Origin: Candidatus Eiseniibacteriota bacterium
Lineage (GTDB): Bacteria > Orphanbacterota > Orphanbacteria > Orphanbacterales > Orphanbacteraceae
Reading direction: 5' to 3'
DNA: 64,000 nucleotides
Assembly: GCA_029262235.1 (NCBI GenBank)
Contig: JAJCZU010000002.1
Span: forward strand, 124,001-188,000
Under the pieces are notes generated by a model. The model saw only the letters and a program-made list of their open reading frames with translations. It was not told the origin of the DNA and did no database searches. A program made the position numbers and the translations under genes. Shown piece by piece: positions 9,059 through 16,658 of this stretch. Within the stretch, counting starts at the first letter, position 1, and every line of letters begins with the position of its first letter.

Positions 9059-12021
9059 CCTTTAACGAAGCCAACACTGTCGAAGCCTTCGTCCGTGACA
9101 TGCTCTGCGGCGGCATTACCCATCAAACCAGCGTTGGCCCCGGCCTCGCTCGGCGCTCCGGCCAGATCTCCGGCCTCGGCTGGCACTATCTCTCCCACGA
9201 GAACCTCCCCCGCCATCCCCAGCGAGTACTCGTGGAGGATCATTTCAGTGATGCTCTGATCCGGCTGAACCCCACCATCGCCGCCCAACCCGACCGTGTC
9301 GGCGACGTGATCAATCGGCTGCGGGCGATCATCATGGGTGTTCGCAGCGACGGCCTGGTCAAGGCCAACGAGGAGTTCGCCGCCTGGCTCACCGGCGAGA
9401 AGTCGATGCCCTTCGGCGAGAACGGCGAGCACGTCACCATCAAGCTCATCGATTTCGACGACCTCGAGCAGAACCAGTACGTAGTCACCCAGCAGTACAC
9501 CTTCCGCGCCGGCAAGACCGAGAAGCGGGCCGACCTCGTCCTGCTCATCAACGGCATACCGCTGGTGCTCATCGAGGCCAAGACCCCTGTGCGCTCCAGC
9601 CAGAGCTGGCTGGATGGGGCGCTGCAGGTGCACGACGACTACGAGCGCAACGTGCCCGAGCTCTTCGTGCCGAACGCCTTCTCCATCGCCACCGAGGGCA
9701 AGGAGTTCCGCTACGGCTCGATCCGCATGCCCGTCGAGTTCTGGGGCCCGTGGCGGCTCGAGGACGACGTTGCCCTGGCCTCGATGGAACAGGTCGAGAA
9801 GGCGGTCACCTCGATGCTGCGGCCGCAGGTCATCCTCGACCTGCTAGCGAACTTCACCTCGTACGCGACGCACAAGGGAAAGCAGCGCATCAAGATCATC
9901 GCCCGCTATCAGCAGTTTGAGGGCGCCAACAAACTCGTCGAACGCGTGGTGGCCGGCCACCCGAAGAAGGGCCTGATCTGGCACTTTCAGGGCTCGGGGA
10001 AGTCGCTCCTCATGCTCTTCGCCGCCCGCAAGCTGCGGCTGCACCCGGTGCTCAAGAACCCGACGGTGATGGTCGTTGTTGACCGCATCGATCTCGACAG
10101 CCAGATCTCGAGCACTTTCTACGCCGCGGATGCCCCCAATCTGGTCAAGGCCGAGAGCCGCAAGGACCTGCAGGAGCTGCTTGAGAAGGACGTCCGCAAG
10201 ATCATCATCACGACGATTCACAAGTTCGGCGAGGCCGAGGGCGTACTCAATGAGCGTGACAACATCATCGTGCTGGTTGACGAAGCGCACCGGACGCAGG
10301 AGGGCGACCTCGGTCGCAAGATGCGTGACGCGCTGCCGAACGCATTCCTCTTCGGCCTGACCGGTACTCCGATCAACCGCGCCGACAAGAACACCTTCTA
10401 CGCCTTTGGGGCACAGGAGGACGCGAACGGGTACATGAGCCGCTATGGTTTCGAGGAGTCAATCCGTGATGGAGCCACAAAGGAGCTGCACTTCGAGCCG
10501 CGGCTCGTGGACTTACATGTGGATCAGAACTCGATTGATGAAGCGTACAAGGAATTGACGGCAAGCCTAACGGATGAAGAACGAGATCAATTGGGCAAGC
10601 ACGCTGCGAAGATGGCAGTGCTACTGAAAGCACCGGAACGCGTGAACGCCGTTTGTGCGGATATAGCGGAGCACTTCCAGGAGAAGGTTGCGCCGAGCGG
10701 TTTCGGGGCTCAGGTCGTTACGTTCGATCGAGAGAGCTGCTTGCTATACAAGCAACAGCTGGACGAGTATCTGCCGCCAGAGACATCGGATATCGTGATG
10801 TCCGTGAACAGCGGGGAGGAACAGTATGCTCCGTATCGACGAGATCGGGACGGGGAAGAGAAGCTGCTCGATCGATTCCGTGACCCGAACGATCCACTCA
10901 AGATTCTCATTGTCACTTCGAAGCTCCTGACGGGATTCGATGCGCCGATCCTTCAGACGATGTACCTCGACAAACCGCTCCGTGACCACACCCTGTTGCA
11001 GGCGATCTGCCGCACGAACCGCCCTTATGGACAGGAAAAGTCGCATGGCCTGATCGTGGACTACCTCGGAATCTTCGACGATGTCGCCAAGGCGATCCAG
11101 TTCGACGAAGAGGGCATCACGAACGTTGTAACCAATATAGCGGAACTCGTCGGGAAGCTCCCCGGGGCCGTTCAGAAGTGCATTGAGTACTTCCCCGGCG
11201 TCGATCGGACGGTGATCGGGTATGAAGGCTTAATCGCCGCCCAGGAATGCCTGCCGAATAACACGGTTCGCGATCGCTTTGCTGCGGACTGCAGTTACCT
11301 GATGCGGCTTTGGGAGGCGATCTCACCCGACTCTTCGCTGAGGCAGTACGAGACCGACTACCGATGGCTTGCTCAGGTCTATGAGTCGGTGAAACCGGTT
11401 TCTGCAACAGGTCAGCTCCTCTGGCATCGACTTGGTCCGAAGACCATAGAGCTGATCCACGAGAATGTGCACGTCGTTACCGTGCGCGATGACCTGGAAA
11501 CGCTGGTCATCGATGCCGATCTGCTCGAAGCGGTTCTCGGCACTCCCGATCCGGGGAAGAAGAGCAAGGAGATTGAGATCAAGGTTCGCAGTCGCCTTCG
11601 AAAGCACATGCACGATCCCCGTTTCAAAGAGCTTGCGGAACGACTGGAAGATCTAAAGAACCGTCACGAGCAGGGACTTCTCACGAGCGTCGACTTCCTG
11701 AAGAAGCTGCTCGATCTTGCGAAAGACGTTGTCGCAACTGAGCGAGCGGCACCGCCGCTCGACGAGGAAGAGCGCGCCAAGGCCGCGCTCACTGAACTAT
11801 TCGAAGAGGCCAAGAACGACGAGACTCCGATCGCCGTCAAACGCATCGTGAACGACATAGACGAGATCGTGCGCATCGTGCGGTTTGATGGTTGGCAGAA
11901 CACCCATGCCGGTGAGCGCGAAGTCAAGAAGGCGCTCAGGAAGACGCTGCTTAAGTATCGTCTGCATCAGGATCTCGAGCTCTTCGAGCGCGCGTACGGA
12001 TATATCAAGCAGTACTACTGA
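9055..12021 (+). CDS. hsdR: Type I restriction endonuclease motor subunit HsdR
   Basis: The protein has 988 residues. The N-terminal PD-(D/E)XK nuclease shows Asp160 (ADLVLLING) and Glu174-Ala-Lys176 (LIEAKTP). The SF2 translocase follows, with Walker A QGSGKS near 312-317, the DEAH box at 409-412 and motif III GLTGTPI. The C-terminal ~250 residues are helical and charged, as in other HsdR proteins. The ATG overlaps the hsdS stop. As with hsdM copy 2, composition changes inside the gene. In 40 codons from 9601, 39 end in G or C. In 40 codons from 10741, only 26 do. The break lies around 10440-10500. Confidence 0.93.
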   Translation: MTFNEANTVEAFVRDMLCGGITHQTSVGPGLARRSGQISGLGWHYLSHENLPRHPQRVLVEDHFSDALIRLNPTIAAQPDRVGDVINRLRAIIMGVRSDGLVKANEEFAAWLTGEKSMPFGENGEHVTIKLIDFDDLEQNQYVVTQQYTFRAGKTEKRADLVLLINGIPLVLIEAKTPVRSSQSWLDGALQVHDDYERNVPELFVPNAFSIATEGKEFRYGSIRMPVEFWGPWRLEDDVALASMEQVEKAVTSMLRPQVILDLLANFTSYATHKGKQRIKIIARYQQFEGANKLVERVVAGHPKKGLIWHFQGSGKSLLMLFAARKLRLHPVLKNPTVMVVVDRIDLDSQISSTFYAADAPNLVKAESRKDLQELLEKDVRKIIITTIHKFGEAEGVLNERDNIIVLVDEAHRTQEGDLGRKMRDALPNAFLFGLTGTPINRADKNTFYAFGAQEDANGYMSRYGFEESIRDGATKELHFEPRLVDLHVDQNSIDEAYKELTASLTDEERDQLGKHAAKMAVLLKAPERVNAVCADIAEHFQEKVAPSGFGAQVVTFDRESCLLYKQQLDEYLPPETSDIVMSVNSGEEQYAPYRRDRDGEEKLLDRFRDPNDPLKILIVTSKLLTGFDAPILQTMYLDKPLRDHTLLQAICRTNRPYGQEKSHGLIVDYLGIFDDVAKAIQFDEEGITNVVTNIAELVGKLPGAVQKCIEYFPGVDRTVIGYEGLIAAQECLPNNTVRDRFAADCSYLMRLWEAISPDSSLRQYETDYRWLAQVYESVKPVSATGQLLWHRLGPKTIELIHENVHVVTVRDDLETLVIDADLLEAVLGTPDPGKKSKEIEIKVRSRLRKHMHDPRFKELAERLEDLKNRHEQGLLTSVDFLKKLLDLAKDVVATERAAPPLDEEERAKAALTELFEEAKNDETPIAVKRIVNDIDEIVRIVRFDGWQNTHAGEREVKKALRKTLLKYRLHQDLELFERAYGYIKQYY

Positions 12022-12060
12022 TAGGCCACACGCCCCAAACGTAGTAAGGAATCGGCTTGA

Positions 12061-12066
12061 AAGGAG
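12061..12066 (+). promoter_or_regulatory. Ribosome binding site fixing the TTG start of the DUF3883 gene
   Basis: AAGGAG lies 8 bases before a TTG at 12075-12077. An in-frame TTG at 12057 lies upstream of this site and would place the Shine-Dalgarno inside the gene, so the 12075 start is preferred. Confidence 0.65.
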
Positions 12067-12074
12067 CATGCACC

Positions 12075-13043
12075 TTGGAACCCATTGTTTTCTTCAGAAC
12101 GGGTTGGATGAAGCACTACGAAGGTCTGGACGGTGATCCGATCAAGGGCGGAGGCGCCTATGTTGACAAGCACGGGACCGGATTCGAAGTATTCAATTTT
12201 CGTCCCTATCGAGGCAAGAATTATGGGTTTGTAAAGGCGAGCGGCAAGAACGAATTGATAGATGTCAGCCGTATCGGCGCAGTGGCTGGCGCGGACTTCG
12301 TGGAAGGCGTAACAGTCGTATGGACGGCCAGGCACCCACAAGGTGGCGTGAGAATCGTAGGGACCTACCGCGACGCCACTGTTTACCGCAACTACCAGGA
12401 GCCGCCTGAAGGAGCGAGAAGAACGATTACCCAGGAGAAATGGCAAACTGGCTACTATGTTACGGCTCCATCAGAGGCGTGCGTACTCCTTCCCGAAGAC
12501 GATCGCCTGTTCGCCGTTCCGACCGGAAAGGGAGGGTTCGGACAGAGCAACGTTTGGTATGCAGATAGCGATCGGGGGCAAGCATTCCGCGCCAAGGCCC
12601 TGGAATACATGAAGACCTATCGCGTTCCGCGCAAGCCTGGGAGTCCGAAGAGAAGGACTGACCCGGAGATGCGTTCGAAAGTGGAAAATGCAGCTATTGC
12701 CCTGATTTGGGAGCGCTACGAACGCAAAGGATATTCGCTCGAGTCGGTTGAGAAAGACAACGTCGGATGGGACCTTGAGGCCGAGTTTGAATCCATCAAG
12801 CTGCTCTGCGAAGTCAAGGGACTTTCAGGGAATCAACTGCGTGTGGAACTGACTCCGAATGAGTATGCCAACATGCTTGCCCGGAAGGATCAGTATCGGC
12901 TGTGCGTGGTGATCAATGCTCTCGATGCGAAGCGTCAAGAGTTCTTCATCTTCTCATTCTCCCGCGCGACGGGTCAGTGGGAATCTGAAGATGGTCGCGT
13001 TCTGAAACTCCAGGAACGAACAAGCGCCGTAGCGTTCACCTAG
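12075..13043 (+). CDS. DUF3883 (PD-(D/E)XK-like) protein at the end of the defence island
   Basis: The protein has 322 residues from a TTG start. The C-terminal ~130 residues match DUF3883. GWDLEAEF supplies Asp233 and LLCEVKGLSG supplies Glu246-x-Lys248, followed by VELTPNEYANM and a strand LCVVINAL. This is the D...ExK layout of a nuclease-like fold. The N-terminal ~190 residues (VFFRTGWMKHYEGL, then GFEVFNFRPY) form a separate domain I do not recognise. It may recognise modified DNA or a ligand. DUF3883 is common in defence-island proteins next to type I systems. The gene lies 53 bp after hsdR on the same strand and closes the island. Confidence 0.72.
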   Translation: MEPIVFFRTGWMKHYEGLDGDPIKGGGAYVDKHGTGFEVFNFRPYRGKNYGFVKASGKNELIDVSRIGAVAGADFVEGVTVVWTARHPQGGVRIVGTYRDATVYRNYQEPPEGARRTITQEKWQTGYYVTAPSEACVLLPEDDRLFAVPTGKGGFGQSNVWYADSDRGQAFRAKALEYMKTYRVPRKPGSPKRRTDPEMRSKVENAAIALIWERYERKGYSLESVEKDNVGWDLEAEFESIKLLCEVKGLSGNQLRVELTPNEYANMLARKDQYRLCVVINALDAKRQEFFIFSFSRATGQWESEDGRVLKLQERTSAVAFT

Positions 13044-13097
13044 GAGAGTTTTCGGAAGAACCGCAGCTTCTACATTCTACGTGTCAGGCGAATACGA

Positions 13098-13769
13098 TCA
13101 CCGTACACTTCTGGTTCCATCATCAAACGAAAATGTTTCTCCTCGAATACCATTGAGTAAGTGCTCATCCAAAATTAACTTCGTATTTGGATGCAAGGGA
13201 CCAACTCCATTTTGAAAATTGTATGAATCGATGGTTGTAGGTAACATGTCATTGGCAAGCGTCTGTATCGTTTGTCTGACTAAGTCTCTAGATTCCTTAC
13301 GACCGTGGTGTCCCATGTTGTATGATGTAATGATGATGCTTAGTTCTCCTGCACCATTCTTGTCGATAACGCCCTCTGCTATACAGTACGTTTGAATTCG
13401 TCTATCTTCTTCCGAAAAAGAGTTTGTGAATTCGTTGGTTTGAATGTAAAAGATCCTATCTCCAGATCGTATGCTGCCATCGCGGTCTGTATCAAAAACA
13501 TAAAGTAATATTGCTTTTTCAATTCCATCATCATCTACTGTTTTATACACAGCACCATCCCAGTACTGAGTAACTGCATTATCTTCGGGGGCAGGTGAAT
13601 GGATATAGTGCTCGGCACATAGTTGTTCAAGTGATGGAACTCTTGTCGAGTTATCGGCCTCTTGATCTGCCCGGGCAGTGCCTTGATTTGATATAGCACC
13701 TGCTCCAATAATTACTGTAGGAAGTAGAAACCACTCTCCAAGGGCTCTAAGCGTATTGGTGAATGCCAT
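13098..13769 (-). CDS. Secreted protein with an EF-hand-like calcium loop, AT-rich
   Basis: The protein has 223 residues from the ATG at 13767-13769, which follows a strong GGAGG site. An in-frame Met 14 codons upstream lacks such a site. The N-terminus is a signal peptide (FLLPTVIIGAGAIS) cleaved near ARA. Residues around 90-101 read DTDRDGSIRSGD, a DxDxDG loop like those of EF-hand or dockerin calcium sites. Otherwise I do not recognise the fold. The gene is much AT-richer than its surroundings, with many codons ending in A or T, which suggests recent acquisition with the adjoining defence island. It converges on the DUF3883 gene across a 54-bp gap in which I see no clear terminator. Confidence 0.65.
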   Translation of the reverse strand: MAFTNTLRALGEWFLLPTVIIGAGAISNQGTARADQEADNSTRVPSLEQLCAEHYIHSPAPEDNAVTQYWDGAVYKTVDDDGIEKAILLYVFDTDRDGSIRSGDRIFYIQTNEFTNSFSEEDRRIQTYCIAEGVIDKNGAGELSIIITSYNMGHHGRKESRDLVRQTIQTLANDMLPTTIDSYNFQNGVGPLHPNTKLILDEHLLNGIRGETFSFDDGTRSVR

Positions 13770-13930
13770 TCTTTCCCTCCTTTTTCTGTGGAACCGTGCT
13801 TGTAACCTCATTGTGCATTCAACTCTAAACTAAAGTATCGAAAGGGATCCTGTCTTTGTCGAGCCTGACAGTCTCCGCCCGCCCCCCCGCTGCCCCTTAC
13901 AGAACTTACAAAATCGGCACCTATCTGTAA

Positions 13931-15307
13931 TCACTCCCCGTCCCAGTCCACCTGAAACGTCACCGGCCACTCGAACCCGGCCACCATCGTCGTCCCCACA
14001 TACGCCTCCACGAACCATCGCAGCGTCGCTTCGAGCGGGGGGATGGCGTCGGGCGCGCCGAGCCAGGGCAGCGTGAACTCAGGTTCCTGCACCCAGATGG
14101 GAACGCCGAAGAAGTACTCGTCGGTGACGCTCACTTCGTAGCGTTCGATGCCGGGCACGAGGGACCAGCGCAGCTTCGCGGGGGGCGTGGTGAGCACGGC
14201 GCCGGGGGCGGGGTCGCGGGGTTCGATGGCGGGTACGAGCGCGACGGGGTCGAGTGTGATCGTCTGGCCGTCGGAAAGTTCGGCGCTCCTGCCACGAGAG
14301 CCGGAGGAGATCACGTACCCGTCGTCGGGCAGGTAGCCGGGCTCCACCCGATAAAGCCCGGGGCGCAGATTCGTGAACCGGAACGAGCCGTCGGCGGCGG
14401 TCGTGAGGGCGCGGCCGAGCACGGGAATCGCGGTCTTACCCCCGACCGAAACGGTATCGTCGCCCCAGTCCCAGCTATAGAAGTCGATCATGACGGGCAC
14501 GCCGGCGAGCGGGTCGCCCACACCGGCCGTGCCGGGCACGCCGCCGCGCACGACGGTGCCCTCGATCGTACCGTGCGGCCCTTCGCGGAAGAGTAGGGCG
14601 GCCACATCGAAACTGTCGACGGGGTCGCCGAGGTCGATCCACTGCGGCGCTATGACCTGGGGCATGTAGCCGGGGCGGCTGAAGAGCAGAGGCGCGAGCC
14701 CGAACGGGCCGGAGAGTTCGGGCGCGCCGTAGTCGAGTGTCGACAGGATCGAGAAGCGTCCGTCGTCGCCCGTGATCGCGGCATCGAGAAACCCGCCGAG
14801 TGCCAGGAGCACGCCGGGGTCGCTCCAGAACTGGGTCACGAACACGCCGGGCAGGAGCGCGCCGGTGTCGCCGTCGCGCACTTCGCCGGTGATGACGCCG
14901 GGAAACGACTCGAACACGGGCGGCGACAGGTGGACATCGTGCGTGACGGTGCCGCCGCCGGGGACGCGCACGCGCCGGGCGGTGTACCCCGACTGAATGA
15001 GGCCGTCGCCGAACGGCACGACGTAGTAGTCGCCGAAGGGTACGGGCCCCAGGCGATAGTAGCCGTTTGCGTCGGTGCGGCCGTAGCTGCCGACGAACAC
15101 GAATCGGTCGCCGTCGAGCAGCGCGAGTTCGGCCTGCGCGACCGGCTCTTCGCCGGCCATCACCGTGTCGCCCGTGAGCCACATGTGCCCCTGCACGAAC
15201 CCGTCTGTCGCGGGTGAGGTGGTGTTTTCGTCGGCGCAGCCGGCGAGCGCAAACAGCGCAAGGGCTGCGAACGTTACGGGGATGCCTGCTGCGAACGCGG
15301 TGTTCAT
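13931..15307 (-). CDS. Lipoprotein with carboxypeptidase-regulatory-like (Ig-fold) domains
   Basis: The protein has 458 residues. A lipoprotein signal peptide ends LFALAGC (Cys24). The mature part holds several beta-sandwich modules of the carboxypeptidase-regulatory type. Repeated signatures include TDANGYYRLGPVPFGDYYV, TGDDGRFSILS and TAADGSFRFTNLRPGLYRV. A final Ig-like domain (LRWSLVPGIERYEVSVTDEY) is of the kind that precedes sorting domains. Such proteins sit on the cell envelope and usually act in adhesion or scaffolding. No catalytic residues are seen. AAGGTGGA precedes the ATG. The gene stands alone on the minus strand, 96 bp downstream of the SET-ArsR gene end. Confidence 0.75.
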   Translation of the reverse strand: MNTAFAAGIPVTFAALALFALAGCADENTTSPATDGFVQGHMWLTGDTVMAGEEPVAQAELALLDGDRFVFVGSYGRTDANGYYRLGPVPFGDYYVVPFGDGLIQSGYTARRVRVPGGGTVTHDVHLSPPVFESFPGVITGEVRDGDTGALLPGVFVTQFWSDPGVLLALGGFLDAAITGDDGRFSILSTLDYGAPELSGPFGLAPLLFSRPGYMPQVIAPQWIDLGDPVDSFDVAALLFREGPHGTIEGTVVRGGVPGTAGVGDPLAGVPVMIDFYSWDWGDDTVSVGGKTAIPVLGRALTTAADGSFRFTNLRPGLYRVEPGYLPDDGYVISSGSRGRSAELSDGQTITLDPVALVPAIEPRDPAPGAVLTTPPAKLRWSLVPGIERYEVSVTDEYFFGVPIWVQEPEFTLPWLGAPDAIPPLEATLRWFVEAYVGTTMVAGFEWPVTFQVDWDGE

Positions 15308-15402
15308 GAGTCCACCTTACTCGCGTTCCCGGCATTCGGCAATCGCGCGCGGAGGAACATCGCCCCGCCGTTATCACGCCCGGCCACCGCCCGCCCTGCC
15401 CC

Positions 15403-16209
15403 TCAGCCCCCCGCCCGCACCTTCGCCACGCCGACGCGTCCGAGCCACCCGTTCACGTGCTCGCGCCCTGCTTCGAGCATCGCGCGCATGCGTTCGTCGT
15501 CCTGCGCGTAGAACACCTGTCGCCCGAGCTTGTACTGGCTGACGAGCCCCATCTGGCGCAGGATGCGGAGCTGCTTCGAGACGGCGGAATAGCCGAGGCC
15601 GCTGAGGGCCATGACGTCCTGGAGCCGCAGGTCGCTGTCGAGCAGCAGCGACAGAATGCGCTTCCGGTTCGCGTCGTTCAGCACCTCGAAGAGGCCCATC
15701 GGCGCGGTGACGAGTTCGGTGAGCGGCACGATGTTCGACGGCGCGGCGACGGGCTCGGGCGGGGCGAGCTGCTTTCGCCCGACGACATTGCGCCGGCAGT
15801 TTCGGGCGCCGCACGCGCACGGGAACGTGCGGAACAGATAGTCTTCGGTCTGGGCGTAATCCATCGTGACGAAGTGGCCGGGCTCGATGGGCTTCACGGC
15901 GGTGAAGCGCCGGGTCGCGACATCGGCCACGGTATTGGGAACGCAGCTGTGCAGGATCTTGCCGTAGAAGAACGGGTCGTGCAGATGCAGGCCGTCGCCG
16001 ACCTGCAGCGTGTACTGCGTGACATGCGAACTGAAGAAGCCGGTGCACGCGAACACGACGTCGCCGGGCGCGAACGGCACGAGGCTCCGCACGCCTTCGC
16101 CGAAGCTGTCGCCTTCGAACCCGATGTGAAACCGGTCGCGCGTCGGTTCATGCTCGAAGGCGGGCATGTATTCGGGGTAGAAGCGCAGTGAAGGGGCGCC
16201 GGCGTGCAT
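15403..16209 (-). CDS. SET-domain protein fused to a C-terminal ArsR-type winged helix
   Basis: The protein has 268 residues. Residues ~1-145 resemble a SET lysine methyltransferase: LHSCVPNT (the N/HSCxPN pseudoknot element), VTMDYAQTEDY (the DY catalytic region), and a post-SET-like cysteine cluster FPCACGARNCRRNV that could bind zinc. Residues ~165-250 are an ArsR-family helix-turn-helix (NDANRKRILSLLL, then SALGYSAVSKQLRILRQMG in variant form). The last part is the wing (LVSQYKLGRQVFYAQ). This fusion is unusual. It suggests a DNA-bound methyltransferase or an AdoMet-sensing repressor. AGGGAGGG precedes the ATG. It is the third gene of an operon, 15 bp after the AdoMet-decarboxylase-like gene. 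Confidence 0.75.
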   Translation of the reverse strand: MHAGAPSLRFYPEYMPAFEHEPTRDRFHIGFEGDSFGEGVRSLVPFAPGDVVFACTGFFSSHVTQYTLQVGDGLHLHDPFFYGKILHSCVPNTVADVATRRFTAVKPIEPGHFVTMDYAQTEDYLFRTFPCACGARNCRRNVVGRKQLAPPEPVAAPSNIVPLTELVTAPMGLFEVLNDANRKRILSLLLDSDLRLQDVMALSGLGYSAVSKQLRILRQMGLVSQYKLGRQVFYAQDDERMRAMLEAGREHVNGWLGRVGVAKVRAGG

Positions 16210-16224
16210 GTGGTGCGCCCTCCC

Positions 16225-16635
16225 TTACTTGCGCAGAAGGGTCTGGTAGTTGATGTCGCGCGTTCCGAAGAACGCCTGCACGAATTCGATGACGTCGATC
16301 TCGTTGTACCCCTTGCAGCTGAAGACGTCGAGGTAGAGATCGCGGGCCATGTCGTTCGTGTGCACCATGATCGCGCTCGTCTCGATCAGCTGCACGCCGG
16401 AGATGCCCTCTTCGATGCCCGATCCGAAACGCGCGACGAGAGGGTCGCCGTACGCGACCATGTCGATCCGGTCGACGAGCTCGCGCAGGAACGCCGCGAT
16501 CGCGCCCGTGTCGAGCAGCTTTTCATTGCAGTGCCGCGCGCCGAGCACGATGTGCTTACCATAATAATGAACGCCGTCAACGAGGATCCGCTTGTATTCG
16601 GCCGCGGGCGTAAGTACGGGTTCGGGATGCTTCAT
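16225..16635 (-). CDS. Minimal S-adenosylmethionine decarboxylase-like protein (SpeD family)
   Basis: The protein has 136 residues from the ATG at 16633-16635, preceded by an AAGG site. The longer open frame upstream is antisense-like and overlaps the methyltransferase. The core GISGVQLIETSAIMVHT aligns with the pyruvoyl enzyme site GVSGVxLLAESHIxIHT. Ser87 (self-processing serine), His92 (+5) and Cys107 (+20, in DVFSC) fall at the same spacing as Ser63, His68 and Cys83 of the Thermotoga enzyme. The usual Glu-Ser-His is Thr-Ser-Ala here. If processed, it would make decarboxylated AdoMet for aminopropyl transfer. No spermidine synthase lies nearby. It is the middle gene of the operon with the methyltransferase and SET-ArsR genes. 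Confidence 0.75.
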   Translation of the reverse strand: MKHPEPVLTPAAEYKRILVDGVHYYGKHIVLGARHCNEKLLDTGAIAAFLRELVDRIDMVAYGDPLVARFGSGIEEGISGVQLIETSAIMVHTNDMARDLYLDVFSCKGYNEIDVIEFVQAFFGTRDINYQTLLRK

Positions 16636-16658
16636 CGTTTTACCTTGTCCCTCGATGG

